Shown here: positions 1 to 9,043 of the stretch, in pieces
Numbering within the stretch: position 1 is the first letter of the stretch
How the letters are laid out: each line of letters starts with the position of its first letter
From: Circinella minor
Taxonomy: Eukaryota > Mucoromycota > Mucoromycetes > Mucorales > Lichtheimiaceae
Assembly: GCA_016758965.1 (NCBI GenBank)
Contig: JAEPRB010000484.1
Coordinates: 1-17,899, forward strand
Reading direction: 5' to 3'
DNA: 17,899 nucleotides
Program-made: the position numbers and the translations under genes
Notes under the pieces: model-generated
Told to the model about the DNA's origin: nothing
The model's database searches: none
What the model saw: only the letters and a program-made list of their open reading frames with translations

Positions 1-1
1 T

Positions 2-1730
2 CCTTTAAATTCTTCATCAGTATTCGAATTTGCTCAAATGATGTTCGCTAATGCGGAACAGGAGAACCGACAGATGGAGGAAGAACAAGAAAACCAACAG
101 ATGCAGGAAGAAGATGCCGAGATCTTATAAATCCAGAATGATGACGATGAAATTTTGAGATATTTAGATTATCAACAAACTTGTATTGCTCAAGTTAATA
201 TAAACATGATTGCAACGCTCATCTTACATGCTTCGATTGCTATGCCTCTTATAAACCAAGATATATTTTATGAAATATATATAAGCAGCCCTTTGTTTAT
301 GGCTCAATCATGGGAATGCCACTCGTACTGGACTTCCTTCCATCCTTCACTTAGTGACGAGGAAGAACGACGTAGCTCATTCAAAGCACATTACCGAATT
401 ACTCTTGAAACATTTAACAATCTTATCAGAAAATTATCGTCTTGTGAAGAATACATGGGCAGTCAACTTCACGGTAGATTCCCTCTATTTATTCAAGTTG
501 CCACTGTTCTTTGGCGATTTGCAAATTCTATGTTTGGTTTTCGAGTTATGGAAATGACACTTGGGATAAAAGATGGTTCATACAACAACTTCACGAATCG
601 TTTTGTTGATGCTATGAAACATGTCGGTGAACAAGTGATCATATGGCCAGTAAACGATCGTGAACGAGCATTAGAAATTGCAAATGGTTTTCGTGGAAGA
701 GGAACTGCAGAAGAGCTGAGGTTGAGTGGTGTTATAGGTGCTATGGATGGCAAACTTGTTGTCATTCATAAACCTGCTAGTCGTGGAAATCTATACGTTG
801 ACCGTAAGAACTGGTCATCTATGAGTTTACTTGCAGTGTGTGATCATAGAACAAAGTTCATGATGGTTAAAACTCGTGATTCAGGTTAGTAAAAGTTGTC
901 TAATTGTTTTATGCAATATATATATATATATATTTCTATGCAGACATTGGTTTTTGTTTTTTAAAAGTAAATAAAAATATTATACATACACCTATTATAT
1001 CACAGCCTATGTTAAAAAGGAACTGTTTTGCTAATTATGCAGGACACGTTCATGATGCCTGAGCTTTTCATGAAAGCAACCTTTACTCAAATATAATTAA
1101 TATACCTGACCAGATATGTCCTGCAGATACCTATATCATTGCAGGTAATGAATAAATTTCACGACTCGTAGTACTATCCTATATTAAATAAATCGATACA
1201 TTTTGTTTTAAGATTCGGCATTCCCACTTTTACCCAGAGTTATTACTCCATTTAGTGGTTCAGATAACCCTGGCCTCAAATGCTTTAATAAGATACTATC
1301 CCGAACGAGAATCAAAATCAAACATGCATTTGGTTCACTTACAATGAGATGGCATACATTGTGGATTCAATTGTATATGCTCGACATCCCTCGAATAGCA
1401 AAAACCATATATGCATGCTGTGTTTTGCATAACATGTGCATCGATGGTAGTGATATTGAAGATTTGGATGATGCAGTCATAAATGAATTTAACAGTTTTG
1501 TTAATCTAGACCCAAGAGTTTCAAACGAGACTATACATAATGTCGAATTGGTTAATGGAATAGATGAACCAGATGAACCAGCCGAGCCAGGACACGATGT
1601 TAGAGAAATTCCTAACAGAGAGGATCATCTTGTATATACCAGACTCATGAACGGATTTGAAGCAGAAGGCGTAGTGGCTAGGCAATGCTTGCTAGAAGCC
1701 ATAGTACCACGGGACCTCTGGGATCAATAG
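2..1730 (+). pseudogene. Harbinger (DDE_Tnp_4) transposase, spliced, broken
   Basis: Family role: cut-and-paste transposition by a DDE nuclease. The frame is already open at base 2, so the true start is upstream. TAA at 128-130 breaks an acidic, glutamine-rich N-terminus. From 131 the frame runs through the core, with the first catalytic Asp in GAMDG (about 745), to a GT-AG intron at 885-1042. The next exon encodes GHVHDA, then an in-frame TGA (1060-1062) where the family usually has Arg. A second intron, 1145-1212, restores the catalytic Asp in ADSAFPL. The third catalytic residue, Glu in the family motif IE-AFG, is Lys here (1320-1322). The conserved C-terminal motif CCVLHNMC follows, then a TAG at 1728-1730. 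Introns and motifs are clear; function is lost. An ATG-initiated start is not visible in the window. Confidence 0.85.
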
Positions 1731-1844
1731 GACCAGCATACAGATGGTCGTGGTGAAAGAAGAAGAGGAAGAGGAAGAAGAGATAGAGGAAGAGGTGAAA
1801 GAGGTAGAGGAAGAGGAAGAGCTAGAAGAGCAACACATAGATAA
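1731..1844 (+). other. Purine-rich tail encoding Arg/Gly-rich C-terminus after TAG
   Basis: The transposase frame stays open after TAG 1728-1730 to TAA 1842-1844, encoding a stretch dominated by Arg, Gly and Glu (RGRGRRDRGRGERGRGRGR type). It is either the original basic C-terminus of the transposase, cut off by a CAG-to-TAG type nonsense change, or merely a purine-rich 3' UTR. The periodic GGA/AGA codons and the tidy end favour the former. Confidence 0.45.
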
Positions 1845-1987
1845 TCAGTAGTTCATTACTGTTTTTGTGAATGCCTAGAATATAATTTTCTTTTATTATA
1901 ATTTGTTTGAATATTTATTTATTTTTCAAAAAGAAGATATAGGCAGATATAAAGATCGGCGAGGAAAGCAAGAATTGTAAAAAAAAA

Positions 1988-3463
1988 CTATTGTCTACTT
2001 GTTTGATTATTTCTATTGTTATTCTGTTGAATTTCGTTATTTTCTTCCACAGCATTAATAAGACGACTCATCAATGCTACCATGTCATCATGTCTCATAG
2101 ATCTGTCCCGACGACTGGCTTCACGTTCATTTCTACGAATTAATTGGTCTTCAAAGCGACGTTGGCGGATGTTATGTTCAAATCGGTCTGTTTCATCCAG
2201 TGCTCTGATCCTGTTGATCTCGAGAAGTCATTCGATGCGATTTGCCATGTCCGCATTATTGTTCGAGAGAATTGTTTGAAACTCTTCATCTCTCATACTG
2301 TTAGCACCGCGACCGCGACCGCGACCACCACGAGCACCACGCTCCACACCTTGAGCCGTTTGTGTAGCATTTGTTGATGCCGTAGTTTCTGTTCCTGATG
2401 GACTTGATGTTACGACATTTGAGAGAGGTGATCGTCTCATGTTTTCACTTCTATTTATACTGAGAGCTGGTGTGACAGATCTTAGTTGCCATGAATAAGG
2501 TGTAAGACCCCTTTGCTGATCCACAGCAATATCGGGTGTTCCTCGAGGCAACGAGAATGTTAGCTCTGGTTCCCAATTGAAAATCGGAGGTGTGCCATCA
2601 GGTGTGGCTAACCTATGGGAGCGAGAAATAAAAGCTAACCGTTGTTTGTGGTTCTCTCGAAAACCAGTGTCATTATTTACGACCTCTTGGGTTTGTGTTC
2701 CAAGATTTTCCTCCCCCGTTTCCTCTTCCCTGTCTTCATCCAATCCACCTCCTCGAGTTCCTTCATCATCATCATCATTATTATTATTAGCATTATTATT
2801 ATTATCATTATTGCCACGTCGTTCATAATAAAAATGAGCTCCTGTGGCCCCTATGTCCATCGATTCAACAGTGACTTGACGATTTATTGATGGATCGTCT
2901 GTCACAATGCTGCCAATTTTATCATAATATTCCCATGGGACGACTGAACCACCAATGCCAGTGAAGACATGATGATGCTGACGGATCCAATGGAATGTTC
3001 CTCTCATCGCGTTTCATTTGTTGATAACTTTTTCAGTGTTCAAATTTTCAACAAAGCTATCGACATCATATCCGTTTGCTCCAAATATATTGTCGACATT
3101 GCCCACAGTGACATTACTTTTAGCATCGTCAACGATTTTTTGCCAAGCCCTTTGAGTCACTTGTCCTGATGGTGCATTTCTCATTGACATATACTCGTTT
3201 GCCATTACGTCCAAGAATATACGAATTACATCATTATTCCATCTTATGTTCCCATTTCTAGGACTCGATTCAAGCTCATCATGAAATTCAATATGACCTC
3301 TCTCGCGATCAACACGAAGTACTGAAGTATCATCAAGGCGATCTCCTTCAAACATTACAGTTGGCGTCATTTCAGATCTCGAACGAGGTTCTGATTCAGT
3401 TTCAGGTTGACTATCAACTCTAAAGACTGACGAATATTGACGATAAGGGTGATTTTGGTTCAT
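1988..3463 (-). pseudogene. Myb/SANT-like Harbinger partner protein, two in-frame TGA codons
   Basis: In Harbinger elements the Myb/SANT-like protein binds DNA and helps the transposase enter the nucleus and find the ends. The start is ATG at 3463-3461. Residues about 75-165 look like the Myb/SANT-like domain: a tryptophan in RWNNDVIRIFLDVMANEY, then a helical stretch ending in MRGTFHWI and GGSVVPWEYYDKI. TGA at 3016-3014 falls inside this domain; the frame resumes immediately with NAMRGTFHW. After an Asn/Asp-rich tract and a Ser/Thr/Gly/Arg-rich linker, a second TGA at 2230-2228 interrupts a charged, probably helical C-terminus that stays open for 79 more codons to TAG 1990-1988. The gene therefore spans 492 codons in one frame, broken twice. 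It converges with the transposase. Confidence 0.75.
2763..2812 (-). repeat. (ATT/ATC)n microsatellite coding poly-Asn/Asp
   Basis: Runs of ATC and ATT triplets on +, read on - as GAT and AAT, give the NNDNNNNANNNNDDDD tract in the SANT-like protein. The tract is in frame and probably varies in length between copies. Confidence 0.8.
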
Positions 3464-3607
3464 TTTTGATAAATATTAAAACCTGCAGATAAGAGAGTAG
3501 TAATAGCATTCGCAAAGAAAAATCGACGCGTGCATGTTATTTTAGTACGTCCAAAAGAGGAAATAGACATAAAAAAAAACTAGAAAAATTTAATTTTTTT
3601 CAAATTC

Positions 3608-3631
3608 AAATATGGAAATATTTCCATATTT
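3608..3631. repeat. Perfect 24-bp AT-rich palindrome
   Basis: AAATATGGAAATATTT followed by CCATATTT reads identically on both strands over all 24 bases. It lies in the gene-free stretch just outside the SANT-like start. It could be a cruciform-forming site, a binding site for a dimeric protein or part of a transposon terminus. Nothing else in the window repeats it, as far as I can see. Confidence 0.75.
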
Positions 3632-3754
3632 AACGTGGGATTATTTTTTAATTTTTCAGGTTTGTGAGCAGCTACTATCTATTAAAAAGCCAAACATACT
3701 GTACATGGGAGAAATTCTTTTCTGTTTGGGTTCCTCTTTATTCTTATTTATATT

Positions 3755-3918
3755 TTACTCATCTTCAAATACATCTAAAAGATTTATACTTCTGTCAGCA
3801 AAATACTTGAACCACTGATCTGAATAATGGACTTCGAAAGATCACTTGATACTAAACGATTATAATGCTACGTGATGAATATAGCCGCACGCGAAAAACA
3901 ACGTTCACTTAAGACAGA
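3755..3918 (-). pseudogene. hAT transposase C-terminal relic
   Basis: Read on -, 3918 downward gives SVLSERCFSRAAIFIT, then a TAG at 3870-3868, then HYNRLVSSDLSKSIIQI. This matches the pattern of the hAT C-terminal dimerisation domain, where SER-FS-AG and RNRL are conserved. A frame change near 3815-3820 follows, and a second frame then gives WFKYFADRSINLLDVFEDE ending at TAA 3757-3755, a typical acidic hAT tail. No intact upstream transposase is present, so this is a decayed 3' fragment. Family assignment rests on short motifs, hence moderate confidence. Confidence 0.6.
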
Positions 3919-4569
3919 ACTTTAAACTTTATATTATGAAAAAAATATATGCTCCATTTGGCACTACATGTTCTTTTTTTTTTGATAGAATATAAATGAT
4001 TGAAGATGGATTAATTGACTTTGGCAAGTTTTTTATATGATTAATTTACTCTTCATACCGTTTTTTTACACGAACCGACATACTGTACATATACAATAAC
4101 TATGAAAATCTTCTGTCACCTTAACAATTACATTACGAATATTCTCTGCTGACGATTGTAACTTGAGTGCGACGACGAATCTATCTTACACGACAATTGG
4201 CTTTATTGACCCATGGATCTTATTGAATACAGCACAATGCTGCTGCTCAATTTTATAAAAAAAAACTCCTGCCTTGTAATATATCATTATCTTAACATAA
4301 TTAATCTTATCCAGCCTGATATTCTGGATGACAATTGATAAATGCTATCACTATTTCTTTATACACACACCTCTTCTTCCAAGTTATATCACTACGCTGT
4401 TTTTGTTTACTATTGATATTGGTATCTTATTTTATTTTTCTTTGGGTAGATTATATAGGTTGTGCCAAAAGCACTTGAAACAATAATGTTTGGAAAAAGT
4501 GTTCTGGATATGGATTGATATTACGCTTCGTATACTTAGATTTGGATAATGGATATTTGGATAGTATAG
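3919..4569. other. Gene-free AT-rich stretch, possible decayed coding remnant on -
   Basis: No intact gene or RNA is visible. On - from 4344 to 4066 one frame stays open except for a TAA at 4188-4186, giving about 90 residues (with IRLDKINYVKIM and KLQSSAENIRNVIVKVTEDF) that I cannot assign. It lies just upstream of, and in the same direction as, the hAT relic, so it may be an older part of that transposase. The 5' end of the gypsy element (LTR, primer-binding site, start of gag) should lie in or near this region, but I could not recognise any of these. Confidence 0.4.
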
Positions 4570-6219
4570 ATTTATGTGACTGAAGATGTCATCGAATATT
4601 ATAAAGATGCTTTCGACCAATTGACACAAGGGGAAGATGAACCTCCAAGAATGTTTTTGGGACGAATTCAACAAGCTGCTGATTTGGCAGAATTAACTAA
4701 TAATAACTAAGGCGAAGCCTTAATTGAAGCAAAGTTTAAATCAGGTTTATTACCACATATAAAGAAACATTGTTACATGATGGGAGCAACATCATTTCCT
4801 GACTACAAACAGTTCGCATATGGGTATTGGAGAGGACAACACGGTACTACCTTATATCCTCAAGATAATCCTTTTATTCCACAAAAAGCCGATGACAGAA
4901 TTCCTACCGCATGGTTGAATAGAAACGACCCATTAAGAGAAACTAGTAAAAAAGCTCAATCGCGCGCTTTCCATCCTCCCAGGTTAGACCATGAATCCGG
5001 ATCTAACTCTCCATCTATAAATGCATTAACTAAACAAATGCAAAATCTTGAATTATTTCAACATGAATCAGAAAATCCACCCAACAATTTACATGATGAT
5101 TCCAACTTTAGTTTAGAAAGAATATTGCGAAGATTAATTCAAGAAGAAACAAAGAAATTGACACAACCCACAAACTTTTATATTGATCGCAATAATAACA
5201 GAAATCAATACCGTAATAATAATAATAATAATAATAATAATTATCGTAACAATCAATATCGAAATAACTCTTACCAACAATACAATAACAACAGAGGCAA
5301 TTTTTACCAATACAACAACAGAAACGAAAGCCAATAGAACAGGAACGATAATCAATATAATCAAATGAATGAAGAGAACAGATCAGGACCGAATAGATAT
5401 CAAAATAACAACAGAAATGAATCCTCTTTTAAACAAGATCCTCCACCTCGTCCTAACTCACCTTCTGCTACTTGAGCTGTTTTGGAAGAAAATGGTGGTT
5501 ATATTGAAAGTTTGTCTAGTAGTGACATAAATAATTCTTATGACCAAGAAAATGAATATTTTTCTGACAATGATGATTATTTTAACGATGACTTGCAAGT
5601 ACACGAAGACGATTTTGATAAGTTATATGCAGCACAACAACGTATTCCAAAACCTTCAACTCGTCAATTGAGACTGCGTAATGAAACAGGTAAGGTAAAT
5701 AAAGTAAATTCACAAAAGAAAGTTGATTTTGTAGATCCCCCAGTTCGACATAAGTCAAGGAAACAAAAACAAGCCACGCAACAGCTTGACAATCACATGA
5801 GTTACCCATTACACGCTGAACAAATTTTAAGCTTCCAGCTTTTCAATCTTCTGTTCCTAACCCTGAAAACTTACCAGTACCTCCACCACCTATACCGACA
5901 ACCGGTCTTGCATCAGTATTTGGAGATTTAAGTCTAAATAAAACACAGAAACCTGTCGGAAGTCAATGGACAGATATAAGAAATAAAAATAATAATGAAA
6001 TGGATACCAACTCACCTCCAGGCTCCAGCTGAAAAAGAAACAGAAAAAGAAATTGAAAAATTGCCTCCCCAAAATTTTTCTGAAGTTCCTTTAAATACCT
6101 CAACCCAAAATAAAACAACCCCTTCTAAAGTCTCACAACAAAAGTCTCCTGTTACACAAAGAGATAAACAAAAAAATAACGGCCCTTACTCAAAATATAA
6201 TAAGAAAAGAACCTTATAA
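4570..6219 (+). pseudogene. Gypsy gag, 5'-truncated, broken by stops and frame changes
   Basis: Gag forms the particle shell around the RNA. The frame is recognisable after a TAG at 4567-4569; before that the sequence is too decayed to place a start. The first part (EYYKDAFDQLTQGEDEPPRMF, shown here only in outline) fits a Retrotrans_gag capsid segment. It is broken by TAA 4708-4710 and continues with GLLPHIKKHC. A long Asn/Arg/Gln/Tyr-rich tract (about 5175-5450) follows, with no CCHC zinc knuckle, and is interrupted by TAG 5335-5337 and TGA 5473-5475. Next come an acidic segment and a Pro/Lys-rich linker. The linker changes frame twice, from frame 1 to 3 near 5800-5829 and back near 6010-6025. 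A further shift near 6203-6210 leads into the protease frame. Confidence 0.75.
5215..5241 (+). repeat. (AAT)9 microsatellite encoding poly-Asn in gag
   Basis: Nine AAT triplets in the gag frame sit inside the Asn/Arg-rich nucleocapsid-like tract. Pure codon repeats of this kind are prone to length change between copies. Confidence 0.85.
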
Positions 6220-7081
6220 CGTTGCTACTGATATTTTAGATCGTACAGCAGATATTAGCTTTGGTCAATTATTACGAATAGCCCCTTCTCTTCGACGCCA
6301 ATTCACTGGAGCCTGTAGAACAGCCAGAACACTTGCCGTCTTGGATGAACTACCAAAATCAATGCAAAACACTACAGCTTTATATGCTGTTTTCTATCTT
6401 CACTCACTGCCTATTCGCACTTTAATTGATAGTGGAGCTTCAAAATCGTGCATATCATTAAACTTGATCCAAAGACTTAAATTAACAATTCAAGAACCTT
6501 CTACAGCAGTTTTCATGCTAGGAAATAGTGACAGACATGCTTCCTTAGGAATTATCAATGATTTACCTTTAAAACCAAATGGAACAGCAGCCATACCCGC
6601 TTCGTTAGAAGTATTACCTACTACACCTGCTGATTTAATAGTTGGAAATGATTGGCTTTGAACTGCACATGCAAAAATAGATTACCAAACAAGAAAGATG
6701 TGGATTCATCATGGAAAACCTCGGTCTATACCTATCTCGTATGAACGACAAAGAATGGATTTAATTAGTCCTTGGTCTAATAAAGAATCCTCCTTGAATG
6801 AAGAAATAGAAGCAGACGTCTCTGATGACGATTATAGTGATGATTCTGGAATTGACTCTACTTCAGATACTTATTCAACTGATTCAGAAGAAGATGCTTC
6901 TCCATTAGAAGAAATGCTTACCAACGAATATTGGCTAGGCGACGAACTTTATCCGATAGTAGAAATTACTCACCCATTACAATTATTTACTAACAACGAC
7001 ATACTACAAGTCATAGTTACAGAAGAAATCTCGCTGTCATTTACTACTTATCAAACTTACGATATCCCGATTCTCTCTTAG
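6206..7081 (+). pseudogene. Gypsy retropepsin-like protease and acidic linker
   Basis: Frame 2 opens at about 6206 with EPYNVATDIL and FGQLLRIAPSLR, a leader common before fungal gypsy proteases. The catalytic triplet DSG is at 6428-6436 (LIDSGASKSCIS), followed by GNDWL, the usual end of the protease core. Directly after GNDWL comes TGA 6659-6661, then the frame continues with TAHAKIDYQTRKMWIHHGKP. A Ser/Asp/Glu-rich linker (about 6815-6920) leads to a TAG at 7079-7081. Beyond it the same frame runs into the reverse transcriptase, so this is the N-terminal part of one PR-RT-RNase H polyprotein cut by two nonsense codons. Confidence 0.8.
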
Positions 7082-8791
7082 CACCGATCTTCAAATACCT
7101 TTACATTTGAATTAAACACTTCACTACCCGATTATATAGAAATATATAGTGGAATATTATATCCTTCTGATACAGCATATCGTATTTCCATTATCAACAT
7201 GTCAGAATCAGAGAGTTACAATTTAAAACTTGGTTCTATGATCGGTGAATTAGTTCCTGTAACATCAGATTCACAAGGATATGATCTGGTTAACGAAGTT
7301 GATAAAACAAGACTCTTATCCAACCAAGACATACCTTTTAGACAATCACTATCGAAGGACCAACTTGACCAAATCGAAATTGGACCACTTGATAATAATT
7401 TAAAACAAGAATTAATTGCGCTTATAGAAAGATACCATGACATATTTGATTGGGATAAAAACCATATTGGTCATACAACAAGAATTAGTTATAAAATTAT
7501 TACAGACCCAAACATTGCTCCTATACATCAACGACCCTATCACATGAGTCCTCTTGAAATTAAATATCTCAAAGAAGAAATTGAGCGTTTTTGTAAGATG
7601 GGAATTATTCGAGCTTCATCTAGTCCATGGACTGCACCCATACTTATGGTCAAGAAAAAGAATAATGATTACAGACTCGTTGTCGACTATCGAAAATTAA
7701 ACGCTATTACTCGAGCAGATAGCTATGCTATTCCACGAATTGACGAACTACTTGATTCTTTATGTTCTGCCTCCGTATTTTCTGCTCTTGACATGTCTTT
7801 AGGATTTTACAACATACCAATGTCTACCAAATCGGACTCCATTGCAAAGACTAGCTTTTCATGTCCAATCACAGGCTCATTCGAATACTTAAAAATGCCA
7901 ATGGGATTAACCAACGCTCCAGCAACGTTTCAAAGATTAATTGACATTGCATTTCGACCTCTTCTAAACCGCTGCTTAGTTGCTTATATTGACGACCTGA
8001 ACGTATATTCATCAGACCATAAACAACACTTACATGGCCTTGCCAAAGTATTTGCTTGCATAAAACATTTTGGTCTCATCGTCAATCCACGAAAATGTTC
8101 ATTATATAAAAACTCACTAGTATTCCTTGGTTATGTGATAACATCAAATGGATTAAAAACGGACCCTGATAAAATAAAGAAAATAGCTGATTATCCACAA
8201 CCACAAACAATCACCCAAATAAGAAGTTTCATTGGATTATGTTCTTATTATCGACGATTTATTAAAAATTTTGCTGCAATTGCACGACCTTTACATGACC
8301 AAATGAAAGCAGAAGGAAAACGACCTCCTTGGGGACCTGAGACCACTAAGGCATTTGAAACTTTAAAAGCTGCATTATGTAATAGTCCCATTCTCATAAG
8401 ACCAGACTTTGACAAACCTTTTAGATTGATAACAGATGCTTCCCGAGAAGGGGTCGGGATTGTTCTGTGCCAGCATAATCAAGAAAATAAAGAACATGTT
8501 GTGCTTTATGCTAGTCGAGGATCATTATCTAACAAACGCAATTACGGAATTTCAAAGCTTGAAATGTTAGCTGTCGTATGGGGAGTAAAAACATCGAGAC
8601 CTTATTTACTTGGAAATAAATTCACTATTATTACTGATCATTCAGTATTAAAAGAATTATTAAATACTCCTCGACCAGAAGGCATTATAGCAAGATGGAT
8701 TACCACTTTATCGGAATACTCCTTTGAAATAAAATATCATCCAGGAAAAGAAAATAGAAATGCAGATTTTCTCAGTTGCCTTGGATACTAA
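7082..8791 (+). CDS. Gypsy reverse transcriptase and RNase H
   Basis: Copies element RNA to DNA and degrades the RNA template. The frame is continuous with the protease and open from 7082; the first ATG in a clean context is at 7199 (530 codons). Numbering from there, RT shows RLVVDYRKLNA, D198 in SALDM, the MPMGLTNAPATFQ motif and the catalytic YIDD at 263-266, then the thumb (FLGYVI, YYRRFI). RNase H carries its four acidic residues: D413 (ITDAS), E455 (KLEMLAVVW), D480 (TDHS) and D523 (NADFLS). After NADFLS the family usually has Arg; here codon 8777-8779 is TGC, Cys. The TAA at 8789-8791 may be the true end, but the frame stays open to TAA 8873-8875 with a basic segment (GSRKKLK). Confidence 0.92.
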   Translation, partial: HRSSNTFTFELNTSLPDYIEIYSGILYPSDTAYRISIINMSESESYNLKLGSMIGELVPVTSDSQGYDLVNEVDKTRLLSNQDIPFRQSLSKDQLDQIEIGPLDNNLKQELIALIERYHDIFDWDKNHIGHTTRISYKIITDPNIAPIHQRPYHMSPLEIKYLKEEIERFCKMGIIRASSSPWTAPILMVKKKNNDYRLVVDYRKLNAITRADSYAIPRIDELLDSLCSASVFSALDMSLGFYNIPMSTKSDSIAKTSFSCPITGSFEYLKMPMGLTNAPATFQRLIDIAFRPLLNRCLVAYIDDLNVYSSDHKQHLHGLAKVFACIKHFGLIVNPRKCSLYKNSLVFLGYVITSNGLKTDPDKIKKIADYPQPQTITQIRSFIGLCSYYRRFIKNFAAIARPLHDQMKAEGKRPPWGPETTKAFETLKAALCNSPILIRPDFDKPFRLITDASREGVGIVLCQHNQENKEHVVLYASRGSLSNKRNYGISKLEMLAVVWGVKTSRPYLLGNKFTIITDHSVLKELLNTPRPEGIIARWITTLSEYSFEIKYHPGKENRNADFLSCLGY

Positions 8792-9043
8792 ACAACATCA
8801 CATTTCTGACCAGCATTTAGGAAGTCGTAAAAAGCTTAAATTCATTATAATTAACATATTATATAACTCTTTATAACCCCTTTAAAAAAAGATTTATATC
8901 TATATCATCAAACAGTAAACATTAATACAAGACAAGCCAACTTATTTCAACTTACTTCAACTCTCCTAAAAACAACTTGAAACATTGAATCAGCACAAAA
9001 ATCAGACATCACACAACATTAACATAAACAGGAATAATTCATC
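8792..9043 (+). promoter_or_regulatory. UTR-like spacer between RNase H and integrase, possible promoter
   Basis: In most gypsy elements the pol frame runs from RNase H straight into integrase. Here 8876-9043 has stops in the pol frame. It is CA/CT-rich in its second half, like a fungal 5' leader, and ends at a clean ATG (9044). TATA-like sequences (TATATAA at 8859-8865, TTATAA at 8871-8876) and an A-rich stretch lie about 170-185 nt upstream of the ATG. No convincing GT-AG intron joins the two frames. It may be an internal promoter or a site for re-initiation; sequence alone does not decide. Confidence 0.35.

Larger units (their letters stand above)
1..3470. mobile_element. PIF/Harbinger DNA transposon, left end outside window
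   Basis: Two convergent genes define the element: a DDE_Tnp_4-type transposase on + and a Myb/SANT-like protein on -, the standard gene pair of PIF/Harbinger elements. The left terminus lies before base 1. The right terminus must lie to the right of the SANT-like start codon at 3463. I could not identify terminal inverted repeats or the 3-bp target duplication, because only one end is in the window. Both genes contain in-frame stops, so this copy is not autonomous. Right boundary given is a minimum. Confidence 0.75.

Noticed and set aside
2577..2890. Plus-strand Ser/Ile-rich frames opposite the SANT-like gene
   Set aside because: They are complementary readings of the Asn/Asp codon repeat.
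3612..3818. 68-residue plus-strand frame over the palindrome
   Set aside because: It begins inside the palindrome, has no family features and overlaps the hAT relic on the other strand.
5134..5368. Ile/Val-rich hydrophobic frames on both strands over gag
   Set aside because: They are other-frame readings of the AAT/AAC-rich gag tract, not membrane proteins.
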